Origin: Streptomyces sp. CB03234
GTDB lineage: Bacteria > Actinomycetota > Actinomycetes > Streptomycetales > Streptomycetaceae
Assembly (NCBI RefSeq): GCF_001905885.1
Contig: NZ_LIYH01000005.1
Coordinates: 1-64,000, forward strand
Direction: 5' to 3'
Length of the DNA stretch: 64,000 nucleotides
Under the pieces are notes generated by a model, which was not told the DNA's origin, did not search any database, and was given only the letters and a program-made list of their open reading frames with translations. Position 1 is the stretch's first letter. Each line of letters begins with the position of its first letter. Both the position numbers and the translations under genes were made by a program. This document shows, one piece after another, positions 53,142 to 63,792 of the stretch.

Positions 53142-53214
53142 GCGGACGTAGCTCAGTTGGTAGAGCGCAACCTTGCCAAGGTTGAGGTCGCGAGTTCGAG
53201 CCTCGTCGTCCGCT
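53142..53214 (+). tRNA. tRNA-Gly (GCC), copy 2
   Basis: A 73-nt cloverleaf with anticodon loop TTGCCAA and the same acceptor as copy 1. TATAGT at 53116-53121, overlapping the upstream stop codon, is a good -10 for it. Confidence 0.97.
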
Positions 53215-53220
53215 CAGATG

Positions 53221-53252
53221 GAAGCCCCCCAGCCGGTCGGCCGGGGGGCTTC
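53221..53252. terminator. Bidirectional terminator between tRNA-Gly and purC
   Basis: A 14-bp stem with one mismatch (GAAGCCCCCCAGCC / GGCCGGGGGGCTTC) and a 4-nt loop, followed by TTCGTTGC. Confidence 0.85.
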
Positions 53253-53260
53253 TTCGTTGC

Positions 53261-54160
53261 TCAGGCCCAGGCGTGGCCGGTCAGCAGCTCGTACGCCTCC
53301 AGGTACTTGGCGCGGGTCGCCTCCACCACCCGCTCCGGGAGGGGCGGCGGGGGCTGCTCGCTCGTGCGGTCCCAGCCGGAGGCCGGCGAGGTCAGCCAGT
53401 CGCGTACGTACTGCTTGTCGTAGGAGGGCTGGGCGTGGCCCGGCTCCCAGGTGTCGGCCGGCCAGAACCGGGAGGAGTCCGGGGTCAGCACCTCGTCGGC
53501 GAGGACCAGGCCGTCGCCGTCGTGCCCGAACTCGAACTTGGTGTCCGCGAGGATGATCCCCCGGTCCCGGGCGATGTCGCGGGCGCGGGAGTAGATCGCG
53601 AGGGTCGACTGGCGCAGCTGGGCGGCGGTCTCCGCGCCGACCTGGCGGGCGACCTCCTCGTACGACACGTTCTCGTCGTGGTCGCCGACGGCCGCCTTGG
53701 TGGCGGGGGTGAAGATCGGCGCGGGGAGCTCGGAGCCGTCGGTGAGGCCTTCGGGGAGGGCGAGGCCGCAGACCGTACGGGACTCCTTGTACTCGGCGAG
53801 GCCGGAGCCGGTGAGGTAGCCGCGCGCCACGCACTCGACCGGGACCATGCGCAGCGACCGGCAGATCAGGGTGCGGCCCGCCCAGTCGGCGGGGGCGCCG
53901 GCGGGCAGGTCGGTGGAGATGACGTGGTTGGGGATGAGATCGGCGAGCCGGTCGAACCACCAGAGGGAGAGCTGCGTGAGGACACGGCCCTTGTCCGGGA
54001 TCTCGGTGGGCAGCACCCAGTCGTAGGCGGAGATACGGTCACTGGCGACCATGACGAGGTCGCCCGCCTCGTTCTGGTACAGGTCGCGCACCTTGCCGGT
54101 GTGCAGATGCACCAGGCCCGGGACCTGGAGCGGCTCGGGCTTTTCGACGAATCCGGACAC
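53261..54160 (-). CDS. purC: SAICAR synthetase PurC
   Basis: A 299-residue enzyme joining CAIR and aspartate with ATP to give SAICAR. Motifs: HLHTGKVRDLY near the N terminus, ASDRISAYDWVLPTEIPDKG, PVECVARGYLTGSGLAEYK, GIILADTKFEFG, and LADEVLTPDSSRFWPADTW with KQYVRDWL. Length is that of the longer (actinobacterial/eukaryal) form. GTG start after GGGGAGG. Monocistronic. Confidence 0.97.
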   Translation of the reverse strand: MSGFVEKPEPLQVPGLVHLHTGKVRDLYQNEAGDLVMVASDRISAYDWVLPTEIPDKGRVLTQLSLWWFDRLADLIPNHVISTDLPAGAPADWAGRTLICRSLRMVPVECVARGYLTGSGLAEYKESRTVCGLALPEGLTDGSELPAPIFTPATKAAVGDHDENVSYEEVARQVGAETAAQLRQSTLAIYSRARDIARDRGIILADTKFEFGHDGDGLVLADEVLTPDSSRFWPADTWEPGHAQPSYDKQYVRDWLTSPASGWDRTSEQPPPPLPERVVEATRAKYLEAYELLTGHAWA

Positions 54161-54349
54161 GGTTCCTCCCCGTGGTTCTGTCCAATCAGCTCCGATTCTC
54201 CCGCATGCGGGGCCGGGCTTTGGCCAGGGGTCTCGCGGATCGCACGGGATGGTCGGGAAGGATCTTCGGGACGAGGCTCGCGTGGCTGTCGGCGTGGGTG
54301 TCGGCGTCGGTGCCGGCGTCGGTGCCGGAGCGAGACTCTCAGGTGCGTT

Positions 54350-55810
54350 CTAGTCCCGTTTGCAGATGCGGTCCAGGAGGTTGGCTGTGGCGCGCTGGAT
54401 ACGGAGGTCGACATGACCCGGCCGGTCCAGGGCGGGTGACCAGGCGAAGGTGCCGGAGGCGAACACCAGGGCGCCGGAGGGGGCGCGGTAGAGGGAGGTC
54501 TCCTGGTGGCGCACGTTGTTCTCGCCGTCCCGGTAGGGGGAGTGGGCGAGCAGGATGCGGCGCCGGTGCTCGGGGAGGGCGGTGCGCGGGAAGTACCGGT
54601 CGGCCTCGCCGGCGACCAGGCCGGGCAGTTCGTCGCCCTCGCCGGCGCCGGTGGCGTCCCAGAGCCAGTGCTCGGCGTTGCGGACGACCATCGGGTGCGG
54701 TTCGGGGACCCGGCCCGCGTACTGGATGCCGAGCAGCTGCTGCTCGGGGCGGTCGATCTCGCGCCACAGGGCCGGTTTGCCCGGGCCCCGGCGTTTTCGG
54801 CAGGTGAGGAGGCGGTCGGGGACGCCGGAGGGGGAGGGCGCCAGCTCGACCTGCCAGTACATGGTGTTGGCGGAGAGGAACACCAGCGAGGTGCCCTGGT
54901 CGCGGGCCTGCTCGACGGTACGGCGCATGGGGACGGACCAGTACTCGTCGTGGCCGGGGAAGACCAGGCCCCGGTAGCGGGCCGGGTCGACGCGGCCGGC
55001 GTGCAGGTCGCGGGCGTCGGCGTACGCGAGGTCGTAGCCGTACCGCTCGGCCCAGCGGATGAAGTCGTAGGCGTGGCCGACGTGGAGCGGGAGCCCGGCG
55101 CCGGCGTACGGGCGGTCGAAGGAGACGGTCGTCGCCGCGTCCTCCTCACCGAGCAGGCGGCCGTTCTCGTCCCAGGCGTGGTAGAGGCTGGCGCCGGTGC
55201 GGCCGTCCTCCGGGTAGAGGTTGTAGGCCTGCCAGGTGACGTCCGGGAGCAGCAGGAGCAGGTCGGCGGGGTGGCTGTCGCGGACGGTGAAGGGGATGTG
55301 GGAGCGGTAGCCGTCGGCGGTGGTGAGGACGGCCACGTACGCGCCGATCGACCAGTAGGAGGGGATCTGGAGCCGCCAGGAGAGCCACCAGTGGTGGCAG
55401 GAGACGGTCCGGTCGGCGGTGAGCGGGGGCGGCTGGACGATGCCGGCCAGGCGCGGGCTGGTGGTGATCTTGGCGGCGCCGTCGCCCGCGTAGTGACCGA
55501 TCCGATAGATGTCGACCGAGAACTGCTGGGGTGGGTCCACGGTGATGTGGAAGTCGATCGCCTCGCCGGGGGCGACCGCGCCGGTGGAGGAGAAGCCCTT
55601 GATCTGGCGGCGTACGTCGTCGGCGGAGCGCGGCCCGCCGTGGCCGCCGCGCGCGAGGGCGGGGTCGGCGTACCAGGGGACGACCTGGCCGGTGTCGCCG
55701 AAGTACTGCTCGCTGCCGCGCAGCCAGGGCAGCGGCCCCTGGCCGAACGGGTCCGTCACGGCATGGGCGAGGGCTCCCGATTCCCACCGCCGAATCTGTT
55801 CCGCCCCCAT
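54350..55810 (-). CDS. N,N-dimethylformamidase beta subunit-like protein
   Basis: A 486-residue protein resembling the large-subunit C-terminal domain of N,N-dimethylformamidase. Family features: the GRLPWYADPALARGG-like start (VVPWYADPALARGGHGGP), GFSSTGAVAPGEAIDFHITV, FSVDIYRIGHYAGDGA, FTVRDSHPADLLLLLPDVTWQAYNLYPEDG, and the FPGHDEYWS metal-region motif. Most family members are not characterised, and dimethylformamide is unlikely to be the natural substrate here. ATG 55810 is preceded by GGGAGGGG; an upstream frame is rejected. Function inferred at fold level only. Confidence 0.78.
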   Translation of the reverse strand: MGAEQIRRWESGALAHAVTDPFGQGPLPWLRGSEQYFGDTGQVVPWYADPALARGGHGGPRSADDVRRQIKGFSSTGAVAPGEAIDFHITVDPPQQFSVDIYRIGHYAGDGAAKITTSPRLAGIVQPPPLTADRTVSCHHWWLSWRLQIPSYWSIGAYVAVLTTADGYRSHIPFTVRDSHPADLLLLLPDVTWQAYNLYPEDGRTGASLYHAWDENGRLLGEEDAATTVSFDRPYAGAGLPLHVGHAYDFIRWAERYGYDLAYADARDLHAGRVDPARYRGLVFPGHDEYWSVPMRRTVEQARDQGTSLVFLSANTMYWQVELAPSPSGVPDRLLTCRKRRGPGKPALWREIDRPEQQLLGIQYAGRVPEPHPMVVRNAEHWLWDATGAGEGDELPGLVAGEADRYFPRTALPEHRRRILLAHSPYRDGENNVRHQETSLYRAPSGALVFASGTFAWSPALDRPGHVDLRIQRATANLLDRICKRD

Positions 55811-55973
55811 GTGCGCCCCTCCCTCGACTCCCCCGCGACTGTCAGTGCCGATCCACAGCACATCACATAACGCACGCACTCCGTCACCGTTCGTCGTTAA
55901 TTGGCGAGAACGGAACGTGGCATTCCGCTCCTGGCGCGCCGGTCGCGCGTCGGCCCCGTGTCGCGCGCGTCGG

Positions 55974-57980
55974 TCAGACGAGACGGACGGGCTTCTCGGG
56001 ACGTACGCCGACGGTCGCCAGCCAGGAGCGGAGCGGCTCGGGGTCGGCGTCCTCTATGAGCGTCAGGACGCGGGCGGCGAGGTCCGGGTGCCGCTTGCCG
56101 CCCACGAGGAGGGTCGGCCCGTCGAGCCAGTCCAGCCCGGGGGCGGCGCCGGCGGTGTCGACGGCGGCGCAGCACACCATGGCGGTCACATGGTCGGCCA
56201 GCAACTCCCGCTCGCTGCGGGGCGGCTGCAACGGGAACAACGGCAGCGCGTCGCCCCCGGGGCCCCACGCGGCATGGTCCAGGTCGCCGGGGACGGACAT
56301 GGGGGGTGGGGTGGCAGGTTGGGTGCCGGGTGGGGTGCCGGTCGGGGTGGGCCGTCCGGCGCCTGTCGGGGCGTCGGGCCCGGGGCTGGGGCTGGGGCTG
56401 GGGCCTGTCGGGGCGTCGGGGGCGAGGGCGGGGTCTGTCGGGGCGTCGGGTGGCGTGTTTGCGCCTCCGCCGGGGCGGGCGTCCGGGCCGTTCGGGGCGG
56501 GGCGGGCATCGTGGGGCCCCGGCCCCTGGGCGGCGGCCTCCCCCCGGGCCGGCTCTCCGACCGGAACGGCCGCCGAGCCGTGCGTCACGGGTGCCGACCC
56601 GGCCAGCGCGGTGCCCGTCTCCGCGGCGGCCTCGGAGACCGGGGCCGCAGCAGTCGTGGGGGGCGTCCCAGGGCCGGTGGTGGCCTCGCGGGAGAGTTCG
56701 GCGGTGATGGCGGCGGCGAGGGTTTCGCCGGTTCGGGCAGTGGCCAGGTGGTCCATCACGCGCGCCAGCGTCGCCTCCGCGTCGCGGTCGACGCCGAGAC
56801 GGTCGAGGACCCGGTGGAGGCGGGCGGCCTCCGTACGCCACTTGCGGTCGACGACCTCGTCCGGGTACTGCTGCCAGTCCACCGGCGCCCAGTCGGGGCC
56901 CGCCTCCGCCGGCCCGCCGTGGAAGAGGCGGGCGGCCAGCAGGGAGGTGGCCTCGTCGACGAGGCCCGGCTCTTCGAGCAGGTCGCACGCCGGGCGCTCG
57001 CCCAGCCGGGAGGCGAAGCCCTCCGCCAGCCGGTCGCGCCGCGACAGTTCGGTGAGCGCCGAGACGACGCCCGCGTCCAGCCGGGAGGGCCAGCGGCCCA
57101 TGCGCCAGGCGGGGAGGGCCACCCGGGTCAGCAGCCGGTCCCAGCCCGCGTACGCCAGCCCGACCTGCTCCTGGGCGACGATCCGCAGGCCGTAGTCCAC
57201 AGCCTGTGCACGCTCCGACGCGGCCGCCGCCACGCCCCGCTCCATCTCCGCGACGTGCCCCTGGCAGCCCCGCACCAGCAGCCGGGCGACCGCCGCCACG
57301 AAACGCGCGGCCACGCGCCGTACCGGATCGAGCCCCGGCCGGTCCGCCGCCGCGACCGCCGCGTCCAGGCCCCGGACGAAACGGCGGGCCGCCGCTATGT
57401 CGGGGTGCGCGGACGGTCCCGTACCGGCGACGACCGGCGCCAGCACCGCCCGCAGCTCGGCGACCCGCATCCACCACAGGAACGGCGACCCTATGACCAG
57501 GACGGGCGGGGTGTCGGAACGGTGCACGCCCGGTATGCCGGGAATGCCGTGCGCCGGGTGCGTACGGTCCTCCAGCCAGCTGTCGCAGTCCGGGGTGAGC
57601 GCTATCCCGGAGGGCGCCGGCACGTCCAGCCGCCCGGCCAGGTCCTGCACCAAGCGGTACAGGTCGGGGGCCGACTCCTGGGGGATCTCGACCGTCGGGG
57701 TGAGCGCCGGCCGGGCCCGCGCGATCACCACCGCGACCGCCGCCGCGGCCGCCAGGACGACCACCGCGACCACCGACACCACCCAGCGCGCGACGTCCCA
57801 GCCGGCGCCGGGCAGCCGGCCCGTGGCGCCACCGGCCAGCAGCACGACGGCGAACGCCGTGGGCAGCAACGCCAGGGCCAGCGCCCTGCCGCGGACCCGC
57901 AGCACGGCCAGGGCCCGGGCGCGCGCGGCCCGCGCACCCAGCTCCTCACCCATCCCGAAACGAGTACCGGAATCGGACAC
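55974..57980 (-). CDS. Membrane protein resembling a degenerate M48 peptidase
   Basis: A 668-residue protein. Two hydrophobic segments (~33-50 and ~64-86) are followed by an M48-like layout: APDLYRLVQDLAGRLDVPAPSGIALTPDCDSWLED, then PPVLVIGSPFLWWMRVAELRAVLAPVVAG. In M48 peptidases the last element would read ELRAVLAHELGH. Here the HExxH is replaced by APVVAG, so no zinc site and no protease activity are expected. The C-terminal third (~430-590) is Pro/Thr/Ala-rich. The last 70 residues form a short folded module (LDWLDGPTLLVGGKRHPDLAARVLTL). Possibly a pseudoenzyme scaffold. Lies between the dimethylformamidase-like gene and purD. Confidence 0.7.
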   Translation of the reverse strand: MSDSGTRFGMGEELGARAARARALAVLRVRGRALALALLPTAFAVVLLAGGATGRLPGAGWDVARWVVSVVAVVVLAAAAAVAVVIARARPALTPTVEIPQESAPDLYRLVQDLAGRLDVPAPSGIALTPDCDSWLEDRTHPAHGIPGIPGVHRSDTPPVLVIGSPFLWWMRVAELRAVLAPVVAGTGPSAHPDIAAARRFVRGLDAAVAAADRPGLDPVRRVAARFVAAVARLLVRGCQGHVAEMERGVAAAASERAQAVDYGLRIVAQEQVGLAYAGWDRLLTRVALPAWRMGRWPSRLDAGVVSALTELSRRDRLAEGFASRLGERPACDLLEEPGLVDEATSLLAARLFHGGPAEAGPDWAPVDWQQYPDEVVDRKWRTEAARLHRVLDRLGVDRDAEATLARVMDHLATARTGETLAAAITAELSREATTGPGTPPTTAAAPVSEAAAETGTALAGSAPVTHGSAAVPVGEPARGEAAAQGPGPHDARPAPNGPDARPGGGANTPPDAPTDPALAPDAPTGPSPSPSPGPDAPTGAGRPTPTGTPPGTQPATPPPMSVPGDLDHAAWGPGGDALPLFPLQPPRSERELLADHVTAMVCCAAVDTAGAAPGLDWLDGPTLLVGGKRHPDLAARVLTLIEDADPEPLRSWLATVGVRPEKPVRLV

Positions 57981-58208
57981 GGCCGTACGTCACCCCCTTC
58001 TGCCCTGCGGCGGACTGCCTCGCGGCGGTGTAGGTCACTCCCCCACTGTGGCACCCACCACTGACATCGCAATGCCGGTGGGCCAAGTGCCGGAACGCTT
58101 GCGCGGCACCCTAGTTGGGGCACCGGCAGGCGTCATCCGGATGGCTCAGCCGTCACTCGATGGAATGGCTTTGGGCAAAGGTGAAGACGGTTCAGGGCGC
58201 GAGCGGGT

Positions 58209-59459
<1,251 letters not shown>

Positions 59460-59520
59460 GCCAGCCAGGGTAGCCCGCGGGGCGGGGCGATCTTTGTGCG
59501 GGCCACCGAGGACACCCCCG

Positions 59521-61734
59521 CTACTCGTTCGTATATTCCTCCACCACCGTCGCCCCGAGCTCGCGCACGATCAGCTCGTGGCCGGAGAGCGCCGAGTCGA
59601 CGAGGTCGGGGTCGTCGTCCTCCGGCATGTCGTCCTCGGGCCTGACCGGCTGCCGGGCGGCCGGGGCGCGCGGAGGCTCCGGCGCGGGGGCGCTGGGAGC
59701 CGATGCGGGAGCCGGCTGGGGCGCGGGCGCCTGCGGCGCCTGCTGTACGGGCCGGGGAGCCGCCGGCGGCGCGGGCGCGGGCGCCTGCTGGGGCGGGCGG
59801 CCACCGCCGTAGCCACCGCCGCCGCCGTAGCCACCACTGCCGCCTCCGGACGACGGCGGGGGCGCGGAGCCGCCCGACGGGTCGACGATCGCCTCGATCT
59901 TCCACTGGACGTTGAACTGCTCGGCGAGCGCCTGCTTCAGTACGTCCTCGCTGCCGCTGCTCGCGAAGTTGTCACGGGCGCCGGCGTTGAGGAAGCCGAG
60001 CTGGAGGGTGGTGCCGTCGAAGCCGGCCACCTGGGCGTTCTGGCTGAGCAGGATCCAGGTGAAGCGGCGACGGTTCTTGACCGCCTCCAGGATCTCCGGC
60101 CACATGTTCCGCACCTGGGCGGCGCCCTGTGCCATACCGGGACCGGCGGACGCGGGTGCCGGTGCGGACGCGGGCGCCGGTGCGGGCGCCGAGGGCTCCG
60201 GGTGCCGGGCGGGAGCGGGCGCGGACGCGGAGGGCCAGGCGCCCGGTCGGTTGCCGGACTCCTGGGACCCGGGCGCGGCGGCGGAGGGCCACGCCCCGGG
60301 CCGGGACGCGGCAGGCGCGGCAGGAGCGGCAGGAGCGGGCGGCGACGCGGGGGCGGGCGCCGGGGCCGGTTCGGGCGCCGGAGCCGGTGCGGGCGGCGCG
60401 GCAGCCGGAGCGGGCGCCGGAGCAGGCCCCTCCCCCGGTCCCCGTACCGCCGCGCGGGCAGCGGCGGGCCCGCCGCCCGGTACGGCCGGCGGCACCTGGG
60501 CATGGGCCTCGGGCCCCGGTACGTACCCCATGGCGGGCCCCGGCCCCGTCGCCTGGAAGGCGGCGCCCTGGACCACCGAGCCGCGCTCCAGCCGGTCGAG
60601 CCGGGCCAGCAGCGACCGCTCGTCGGTGTACGCGGCGGGCAGCAGCACGCGCGCGCAGATCAGCTCCAGCTGGAGGCGCGGCGAGGTGGCACCGCGCATC
60701 TCGGTGAGCCCGGTGTTCACGATGTCGGCGGCCCGGCTGAGCTCGGCGGCCCCGAGCACGGACGCCTGGGCCTGCATCCGCTCGACCACGTCGGCGGGGG
60801 CGTCGATCAGCCCCTTCTCGGCGGCGTCCGGCACGGCGGCCAGGATCACCAGGTCCCGCAGCCGCTCCAGCAGGTCGGCCACGAACCGCCGCGGGTCGTT
60901 GCCGCCCTCGATGACCCGGTCGACGACCTCGAACGCGGCGGCGCCGTCCCCGGCGGCGAAGGCGTCCACCACCGAGTCGAGCAGCGAGCCGTCCGTATAA
61001 CCGAGGAGCGCGGTGGCCATGGCATATGTCACACCGTCCTCGGCGGCACCGGCCAGCAGCTGGTCCATGACGGACATCGAGTCACGCACGGACCCGGCCC
61101 CGGCCCGCACGACGAGCGGCAGCACGCCCTCCTCGACCGGGATCTGCTCCTTGCCGCACACCTCTGCCAGGTACTCCCGCAACGTCCCGGGCGGCACGAG
61201 CCGGAAGGGGTAGTGGTGCGTACGCGACCGGATGGTCCCGATGACCTTCTCGGGCTCGGTCGTCGCGAAGATGAACTTCAGGTGCTCCGGCGGCTCCTCG
61301 ACCACCTTCAGCAGGGCGTTGAAGCCCGCCGAGGTGACCATGTGCGCCTCGTCGATGATGTAGATCTTGTAGCGGCTGCTCGCCGGCCCGAAGAAGGCCT
61401 TTTCCCGCAGCTCACGGGCGTCGTCCACGCCACCGTGCGATGCGGCGTCGATCTCGATGACGTCGATCGACCCCGGCCCGTTCCTGGCCAGGTCCCGGCA
61501 CGACTGGCACTCCCCGCAGGGCGTGGGCGTCGGACCCTGCTCACAGTTCAGGCAGCGGGCCAGGATCCGGGCGCTGGTCGTCTTCCCACACCCACGCGGC
61601 CCACTGAACAGGTACGCGTGATTGACCCGGTTGTTCCGCAGGGCCTGCTGCAACGGGTCGGTGACATGCTCCTGCCCGATGACCTCGGCGAAGGACTCGG
61701 GACGATAGCGGCGGTACAGCGCAAGGGACGACAC
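59521..61734 (-). CDS. dnaX: DNA polymerase III subunits gamma/tau
   Basis: A 737-residue clamp-loader ATPase. The AAA+ core (~1-240) carries FSGPRGCGKTTSARILARCLNC, zinc Cys set C-x8-C-x2-C-x2-C (CEQGPTPTPCGECQSC), IYIIDEAHMVTSAGFNALLKVVEEPP and the sensor FATTEPEKV. Domain III extends to ~360. A long Ala/Pro-rich tau-like linker (~390-600) has two NRPGAWPSA repeats. A C-terminal domain follows. The GTG at 61734 has TATCGT upstream at leaderless spacing; an upstream in-frame codon would extend into the promoter. Confidence 0.95.
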   Translation of the reverse strand: MSSLALYRRYRPESFAEVIGQEHVTDPLQQALRNNRVNHAYLFSGPRGCGKTTSARILARCLNCEQGPTPTPCGECQSCRDLARNGPGSIDVIEIDAASHGGVDDARELREKAFFGPASSRYKIYIIDEAHMVTSAGFNALLKVVEEPPEHLKFIFATTEPEKVIGTIRSRTHHYPFRLVPPGTLREYLAEVCGKEQIPVEEGVLPLVVRAGAGSVRDSMSVMDQLLAGAAEDGVTYAMATALLGYTDGSLLDSVVDAFAAGDGAAAFEVVDRVIEGGNDPRRFVADLLERLRDLVILAAVPDAAEKGLIDAPADVVERMQAQASVLGAAELSRAADIVNTGLTEMRGATSPRLQLELICARVLLPAAYTDERSLLARLDRLERGSVVQGAAFQATGPGPAMGYVPGPEAHAQVPPAVPGGGPAAARAAVRGPGEGPAPAPAPAAAPPAPAPAPEPAPAPAPASPPAPAAPAAPAASRPGAWPSAAAPGSQESGNRPGAWPSASAPAPARHPEPSAPAPAPASAPAPASAGPGMAQGAAQVRNMWPEILEAVKNRRRFTWILLSQNAQVAGFDGTTLQLGFLNAGARDNFASSGSEDVLKQALAEQFNVQWKIEAIVDPSGGSAPPPSSGGGSGGYGGGGGYGGGRPPQQAPAPAPPAAPRPVQQAPQAPAPQPAPASAPSAPAPEPPRAPAARQPVRPEDDMPEDDDPDLVDSALSGHELIVRELGATVVEEYTNE

Positions 61735-61802
61735 CCTTACGACGATATCGGGCCCCACCGACAATCGACCCGGCCCACCGACCCCCACCCCCGCCAACGC
61801 AA

Positions 61803-61895
61803 GCGCCCCTCACGCACCCGCCAGAGCCGACCTACCCTTGCTGCCTTCCGGCCCTGGGGGAGTTCAGTCAGATAGCGCCACGTGAGGGGCTGCGC
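61803..61895 (-). ncRNA. ffs: Signal recognition particle RNA (small bacterial type)
   Basis: On the minus strand the conserved SRP helix 8 tip CCGGAAGGCAGCAAGGG is present, with outer stem GCCCCTCACG (61890-61881) pairing with CGTGAGGGGC (61814-61805). Size (~85-93 nt) matches the 4.5S/scRNA of Streptomyces. Ends are approximate by a few bases. It lies between tRNA-Ser and dnaX. Confidence 0.93.
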
Positions 61896-62002
61896 CCAGC
61901 CTACCTGATGGCGGAGGCGGCCTGGGCACCCCCGGCACCCCCGGACGGTCCCCAGGGGAACGGGTTCGCGAGCACTCCTCAACGTCTTGTATTGTTTGCG
62001 GC

Positions 62003-62087
62003 GGAGGATTCGCCTAGAGGCCTAGGGCGCACGCTTGGAAAGCGTGTTGGGGGCAACCCCTCACGAGTTCGAATCTCGTATCCTCCG
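62003..62087 (+). tRNA. tRNA-Ser (GGA)
   Basis: An 85-nt class II tRNA with a long variable arm (TGTTGGGGGCAACCCCTCA), acceptor GGAGGAT/ATCCTCC, anticodon loop TTGGAAA (GGA) and discriminator G. TATTGT at 61990-61995 is a likely -10. tRNA-Ser genes are frequent integration sites. Confidence 0.97.
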
Positions 62088-62109
62088 CAGCCGCCTGAAC
62101 AGGCGAAAC

Positions 62110-62144
62110 GAAGACCCCGGACCGCTCCAGCGGCCGGGGTCTTC
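62110..62144 (+). terminator. Terminator of tRNA-Ser
   Basis: GAAGACCCCGG and CCGGGGTCTTC pair perfectly; an inner CCGCT/AGCGG stem extends the hairpin after one bulge. Confidence 0.85.
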
Positions 62145-62289
62145 GGCGTGCCCTGGTCTCAGTTTCGGTCTCATTTACTTGCGACATTCGCGACACTTCT
62201 CGCTATACACCCAGGACGCCTTTTGGGGAGCGGCGAGCGTCGGGGCCGGAGGGTGCACACTGCGAGCCACAGAACTAGGAGTCCATTTT

Positions 62290-62309
62290 ATGTAGGCGTA
62301 CTTCTACAT
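62290..62309. promoter_or_regulatory. Inverted repeat before the ATPase gene
   Basis: TGTAG and CTACA half-sites (ATGTAG...CTACAT) with an 8-nt centre lie ~12 bp before the GTG start at 62321, in a relatively AT-rich promoter region. Possible operator or 5'-UTR hairpin. Confidence 0.4.
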
Positions 62310-62320
62310 CTGGAGCACTC

Positions 62321-63792
62321 GTGGACAAGCCTGCCGAGATGTTCGACCGGGATTACGAGTGGTCGGCGCTGAGCCGGTTCATCACCGATCCGCAGCCCGG
62401 CGCGGCTCTGGGCGTGGTCTCCGGGCGTCGCCGCCAGGGCAAGACGTTTTTGCTGGATGCCGCCTGCCGTGCCGCCGGAGGGTTCTATTTCGGTGCGACC
62501 GAGGCCGCCGATGCCGAGTCGCTACGGCGCATCAGCTCGGCGCTCACCGCCCACGTCCGCCCTGCCAGCCCGTTCCACTTCGCCGACTGGGCAGAGGCCG
62601 TCGACGCACTGCTCGCGCTCAGCGCCGAGCGGCCCGTCTCCGTGGTGATCGACGAGTTTCCGTACCTCGCCAAGGCCAACCCCGAGTTGCCCTCGATCAT
62701 CCAAGAGGTGTTGCGTCCTCAGCGTGACCAGCGCACCGGCTCCCGTACCCGGCTGCTGCTGTGCGGCTCGGCGCTGTCCTTCATGGGCCGCCTGCTGTCG
62801 GGCAACGCCCCATTGCGCGGACGGGCGGGGCTTGAGCTGGTCGTCCGCCCCCTCGACCACCGCCTCGCCGCCGAGTTCTGGGGCATCACCGACCCCCGCC
62901 TAGCCATGAAGGTGAACGCGATCGTGGGCGGCACCCCCGCCTATCGGCGCGAATTCGCACGCGGCGACACGCCAAAGGGCCGGATGACTTCGACGACTGG
63001 GTCGTCCGCACCGTCCTCAACCCCGAAACCCCCCTCTTCCGTGAGGCCCGCTATCTGTTGGCCGAAGAACCCGACCTTCGTGACACCGCGCTGTACCTGT
63101 CCGTCCTGGCCGCAGTCGCCGACGGCAATGCCACCCGCGGAGGCATGGCCGGCTACCTGGAACGCAAGGCCACCGACATCGCCCACCCCATCAACGTCCT
63201 CGAAGACGCGGGCCTGTTGCACCGGGACGCAGATGCCTTCCGTGACAACCGGCCCACCTACCGCATCGCCGAACCGCTGATCGGCTTCTACCACGCGATC
63301 ATGCGACCGGTCTGGGACCAGCTCGAACGCCCCGGCAGCGCGGCACGGGTCTGGCAAGCCAGCCGTCGCCGCTTCGTCAGCAACGTCCTCCGGCCCCACT
63401 TCGAGCAGGTCTGCCGAGACTGGGCCCTGCATCACGCCGACCCCGAACTGCTCGGCGGTCTACCGGCCCGCGTCGGGCATGGTGTCGTTCACGACCCCAA
63501 GGCCCGTACCGGCCACGAGGTCGACGTGGCGGTCATCGGAATCGCAGATGGCGCCAAGCCACCACTGCTGGCCATCGGAGAGGCCAAGTGGAACGACACC
63601 ATGGGCGCTGCCCACATCGAACGTCTCCGGCACCTCCGCGACCTCGTCACCCTGGCAGGCCGCTACGACACCACCAACACGCAGCTCATGTGCTTCAGCG
63701 GAGCAGGCTTCAACGACAAGGCGCACGCCGCAGCAGCGGCCGCCCCGGACATCCGATTGATCGACCTGGCAACCCTCTACGGCCAGGCATAG
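62321..63792 (+). CDS. ATPase with C-terminal nuclease-like (DUF234-type) domain, split by a -1 frameshift
   Basis: The first frame from GTG 62321 (GGAG 6 nt upstream) encodes an archaeal-type P-loop ATPase: Walker A VVSGRRRQGKTFLL, Walker B VSVVIDEFPYL, sensor LLLCGSALSFM, then MKVNAIVGGTPAYRREF. At 62974-62980 (A_AAG_GGC) the meaningful reading moves to the -1 frame. It continues with PDDFDDWVVRTVLNPETPLFREARYLLAEEPDL, a winged helix (NATRGGMAGYLERKATDI), and a DUF234-like PD-(D/E)xK region (GHEVDVAVIG...AIGEAKW) to TAG at 63790-63792. Joined, the product is ~490 residues, the normal family length. This is either programmed -1 frameshifting or a 1-nt deletion. It lies next to tRNA-Ser with no core-genome role evident, suggesting an accessory gene. 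Confidence 0.72.

Noticed and set aside
54283..54340. GTCGGTGCCGGC-type short repeats upstream of purC as a regulatory array
   Set aside because: The copies are short and degenerate, consistent with simple GC-rich sequence drift between the purC start and the next gene.
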